Below, piece after piece: positions 43,765 to 44,802 of a DNA stretch of 44,802 bases. The notes under the pieces were generated by a model, which saw only the letters and a program-made list of their open reading frames with translations, was not told where the DNA came from and made no database searches. Within the stretch, counting starts at the first letter, position 1, and each line of letters begins with the position of its first letter. Origin of the DNA: a virus; IMG/VR virus record IMGVR_UViG_3300031974_001441, positions 1-44,802 of that record; one strand, given 5' to 3'. Position numbers and translations under genes: made by a program.

Positions 43765-43899
43765 TCACCTACCCTGGCCGCGATATGCTTTCTTGTAGTT
43801 CTTAGATTTCTTGTGTACAGAAGTCTTAGTCTTAGCATGTACCCCAGGACGGGAGACGTTTTTACGAATGTAAATGTCGAATGCGGTTTGCTTTGCCAT
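43765..43899 (-). CDS. Very basic small protein (44 aa)
   Basis: Starts at MAKQTAFDIYIRKN and ends KKAYRGQGR, with about one third Lys/Arg/His. A 123-residue reading of the same frame runs into the strand-switch region and has a composition unlike a protein, so I prefer the short form. Basic short proteins of this type are common next to phage lysis or packaging genes; function unknown. It is the first gene of the minus-strand block. Confidence 0.72.
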   Translation of the reverse strand: MAKQTAFDIYIRKNVSRPGVHAKTKTSVHKKSKNYKKAYRGQGR

Positions 43900-44025
43900 G
43901 TGGTAAAGGTAAGTCAAAAAAATTATGTGGCAAAAAAATTTTTGAGAGCGGATACCAACACCATCAGTGACCCCGGCAAGCCATCGGAAATTGAAGTACC
44001 CCCCTACTTCGCAAATTAAACTGCC
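43900..44025. promoter_or_regulatory. Divergent intergenic region at the strand switch, with direct repeats and first copy of the plus-strand element
   Basis: Two copies of CAAAAAAATT at 43915-43924 and 43931-43940 (period 16) lie next to the start of the minus block, followed by a T run. At 43957-43990 is a diverged copy of the element seen before the 26-aa and 88-aa genes (AAC-A-CCATCA-G-TGAC, then CATCGGAA). The region should hold promoters for both directions. Confidence 0.5.
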
Positions 44026-44139
44026 ATGGAACCTTTGACAGCACAGATGGCTGACGTCACTATCGTATGGATGTGGGTCATCATCACCACAGCATTCATC
44101 GCTTTGGTTGCTCGTGAAGCAAAGAAGCGTCATCATTAA
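44026..44139 (+). CDS. Single-pass membrane microprotein (37 aa)
   Basis: ATG at 44026, TAA at 44137. The sequence MEPLTAQMADVTIVWMWVII, then TTAFIALVAREAKKRHH, gives one strong membrane helix (residues about 11-28) with a basic C-terminal tail. It is followed four bases later by an intrinsic terminator, which supports it as a real transcription unit. Possible roles: membrane modulation, superinfection exclusion or holin-like activity; none is shown by sequence. Confidence 0.62.
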   Translation: MEPLTAQMADVTIVWMWVIITTAFIALVAREAKKRHH

Positions 44140-44143
44140 TCAG

Positions 44144-44165
44144 CAGAGCATCGTGCTCTGTTTTT
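44144..44165 (+). terminator. Intrinsic terminator after the 37-aa gene
   Basis: Perfect 7-bp stem CAGAGCA/TGCTCTG around TCG, directly followed by TTTTT and then AAAAC. A clean rho-independent terminator four bases after the stop codon. Confidence 0.85.
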
Positions 44166-44167
44166 AA

Positions 44168-44215
44168 AACTCCATCATTGACCTTGACTTTGCATCGAAC
44201 CTAAATCCAATTGAT
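44168..44215 (+). promoter_or_regulatory. Conserved 48-base element before the 26-aa gene (copy A)
   Basis: AACTCCATCATTGAC, nine variable bases, GCATCGAAC, one variable base, -AAAT and nine bases, then ATG. The same layout with identical spacing occurs before the 88-aa gene. Contains TTGACC-N17-CTAAAT, similar to a -35/-10 pair, but only nine bases from the ATG. Confidence 0.7.
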
Positions 44216-44296
44216 ATGATTGCTGGCATCCTTTATGTCGCAGCTGTTTGGGCTGCATGTTTTGTTGGTGGTACAGTTTACTGTGCTGTTGTTTAA
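44216..44296 (+). CDS. Hydrophobic microprotein (26 aa)
   Basis: ATG at 44216 and TAA at 44294. MIAGILYVAAVWAACFVGGT followed by VYCAVV is one continuous hydrophobic helix. It begins exactly 48 bases after the start of copy A of the conserved element, the same distance as the 88-aa gene from its copy, which supports the start. Function unknown; likely membrane-inserted. Confidence 0.58.
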   Translation: MIAGILYVAAVWAACFVGGTVYCAVV

Positions 44297-44315
44297 TCTA
44301 CCTAAATCTGTTCGC

Positions 44316-44381
44316 ATGACCTTTGTGCTGTACTGCGGAACACTCGTCACACTTGATGAGTACCGCGCAATGATGAACTAA
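44316..44381 (+). CDS. Possible 21-aa microprotein
   Basis: ATG at 44316, TAA at 44379: MTFVLYCGTLVTLDEYRAMM and a final N. It follows the motif ACCTAAATC, which also stands before the ATGs at 44216 and 44456. It has no own copy of the 48-base element and is very short, so coding status is uncertain. A UUCG hairpin follows it. Confidence 0.4.
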   Translation: MTFVLYCGTLVTLDEYRAMMN

Positions 44382-44384
44382 TTC

Positions 44385-44406
44385 ATCGGGGACTTCGGTC
44401 CTTGAT
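44385..44406 (+). terminator. UUCG-tetraloop hairpin before copy B
   Basis: ATCGGGGAC-TTCG-GTCCTTGAT: nine pairs including two G-T wobbles, closed by a UUCG loop. It lies four bases after the 21-aa stop and directly before copy B. There is no T tract, so termination is uncertain; it may protect or separate messages. Confidence 0.6.
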
Positions 44407-44407
44407 T

Positions 44408-44455
44408 AACTCCATCATTGACAGGTGCAAAGCATCGAACTCAAATACCTAAATC
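44408..44455 (+). promoter_or_regulatory. Conserved 48-base element before the 88-aa gene (copy B)
   Basis: AACTCCATCATTGAC, nine bases, GCATCGAAC, then TCAAAT and ACCTAAATC before ATG. The first 15 bases and the 9-base block are identical to copy A, with the same 48-base distance to the start. Contains TTGACA-N17-TCAAAT. Confidence 0.7.
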
Positions 44456-44722
44456 ATGAGCAACGTAGTGCAAGTCTTGGAGCAGACTCAAAAAGCTACC
44501 ATCGTCAAGTTCACTGACAATCATGCGTTGGTACGCATCGCAAGTGGTAATGCATTCTCAACCGAGGATACTTACTGTTACGTTAACAAGCAACCATTGG
44601 CTGATATGCCTGTGGATGCAGAGTTTGATTTGCCTGCAGGTAAGTTGGTCACTAAGACAAACCAAGAAGGTGATGTCATGACTACTACCACTGGCATTCC
44701 GCTGAAATTCTACTCTGCGTAA
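44456..44722 (+). CDS. Hypothetical 88-aa protein of the plus-strand cassette
   Basis: A beta-rich soluble protein beginning MSNVVQVLEQTQKATIVKFT and ending GIPLKFYSA, with no membrane segment, one cysteine and an acidic middle. Not recognised; the strand pattern could be a small OB- or SH3-like barrel. Its leader is copy B and it ends before a strong UUCG hairpin, so it forms its own cassette. Possibly an early host-interaction protein, which is inference. Confidence 0.78.
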   Translation: MSNVVQVLEQTQKATIVKFTDNHALVRIASGNAFSTEDTYCYVNKQPLADMPVDAEFDLPAGKLVTKTNQEGDVMTTTTGIPLKFYSA

Positions 44723-44728
44723 AGTATT

Positions 44729-44754
44729 AGGGCTGGCTCTTCGGAGTCAGCTCT
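44729..44754 (+). terminator. 11-bp UUCG hairpin after the 88-aa gene
   Basis: AGGGCTGGCTC-TTCG-GAGTCAGCTCT forms eleven pairs (two G-T) with a UUCG loop, six bases after the stop. No T run follows, so it may be a stabilising or processing element rather than a classical terminator. Confidence 0.65.
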
Positions 44755-44802
44755 ACTATTGCAGAATGTGGGACTAACACGTAACACGTGAGTGTGCGTT
44801 GC
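44755..44802. other. Window end: short inverted repeat
   Basis: Only 48 bases remain. CACGT-AAC-ACGTG (44776-44789 region) is an inverted repeat that could be a protein-binding site or part of the next cassette. No copy of the 48-base element and no start codon can be assigned here. Confidence 0.3.

Noticed and set aside
43765-44136. 123-codon reading of the frame ending at 43765
   Set aside because: The upstream 79 residues have non-protein-like composition and overlap the plus-strand 37-aa gene; the 44-aa form from MAKQT fits better.
1-44802. CRISPR array, insertion sequence, integrase, tRNA genes
   Set aside because: No spaced direct repeats, transposase or recombinase motifs, or cloverleaf sequences were seen.

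Overview
The window looks like the virion-gene half of a tailed phage of the crAss-like group (order Crassvirales), probably infecting an aquatic member of the Bacteroidota. Four things point there: a portal, major capsid protein and large terminase whose motif order matches crAss-like versions; a giant protein whose N-terminus carries the crAss-like 'stabilization/muzzle' signature; a short IHF-like DNA-binding protein beside the packaging genes; and a Bacteroidota-type promoter (TTTG-N19-TATCTTTG) in front of a phage GroES. GCTDP-type repeats, common in secreted proteins of marine Flavobacteriia, sit in the largest adhesin-like protein. These assignments come from reading the sequence; no database search was run.

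Layout. Positions 1 to 43899 form one long leftward (minus-strand) block of tightly packed genes, many with overlapping stop/start codons. In transcription order (right to left) it starts with small membrane and lysis genes (43.9-42.6 kb: a basic 44-aa protein, two membrane-anchored coiled-coil proteins, a GTG-started 52-aa protein and a T7-lysozyme-like amidase). GroES and small regulatory or DNA-binding proteins follow (42.5-41.2 kb: wHTH-like, Cys-rich and IHF-like). Next come packaging and head genes (41.2-31.5 kb: two proteins upstream of TerL, TerL, portal, a 652-aa pretoxin-plus-DUF2272-like protein, an acidic scaffold and the MCP). Neck/ring and surface proteins follow (31.4-27.7 kb), then large adhesins (27.7-18.8 kb). 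After these is a mixed set with a 3TM-type holin, a metallophosphoesterase, ring-like proteins and a LamG lectin (18.8-14.1 kb). A cluster of very basic, Cys-motif small proteins and an Arg-rich 624-aa protein comes next (14.1-10.7 kb). The block ends with the ring/muzzle proteins (10.7-3.3 kb) and two presumed internal cargo proteins, the last running off the left edge.

Strand switch. At about 43.9-44.0 kb transcription diverges. To the right are four tiny plus-strand genes (37, 26, 21 and 88 aa). Three are preceded by copies of one conserved element (two at exactly the same 48-nt distance from the ATG), and the cassettes end in stable hairpins, two with UUCG tetraloops. This region has no Bacteroidota consensus promoter that I can see. 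It is my best candidate for something undescribed: a repeated promoter or 5'-leader, possibly read by a phage-specific polymerase.

Other points of interest: G-run hairpins placed just after the MCP gene and the 355-aa structural gene; a cluster of short basic Cys-containing modules plus Lys/Arg-rich C-terminal tails shared by several likely virion proteins; and a possible peptidoglycan hydrolase inside the head-gene block. No tRNA, CRISPR array, insertion sequence or integrase was seen.
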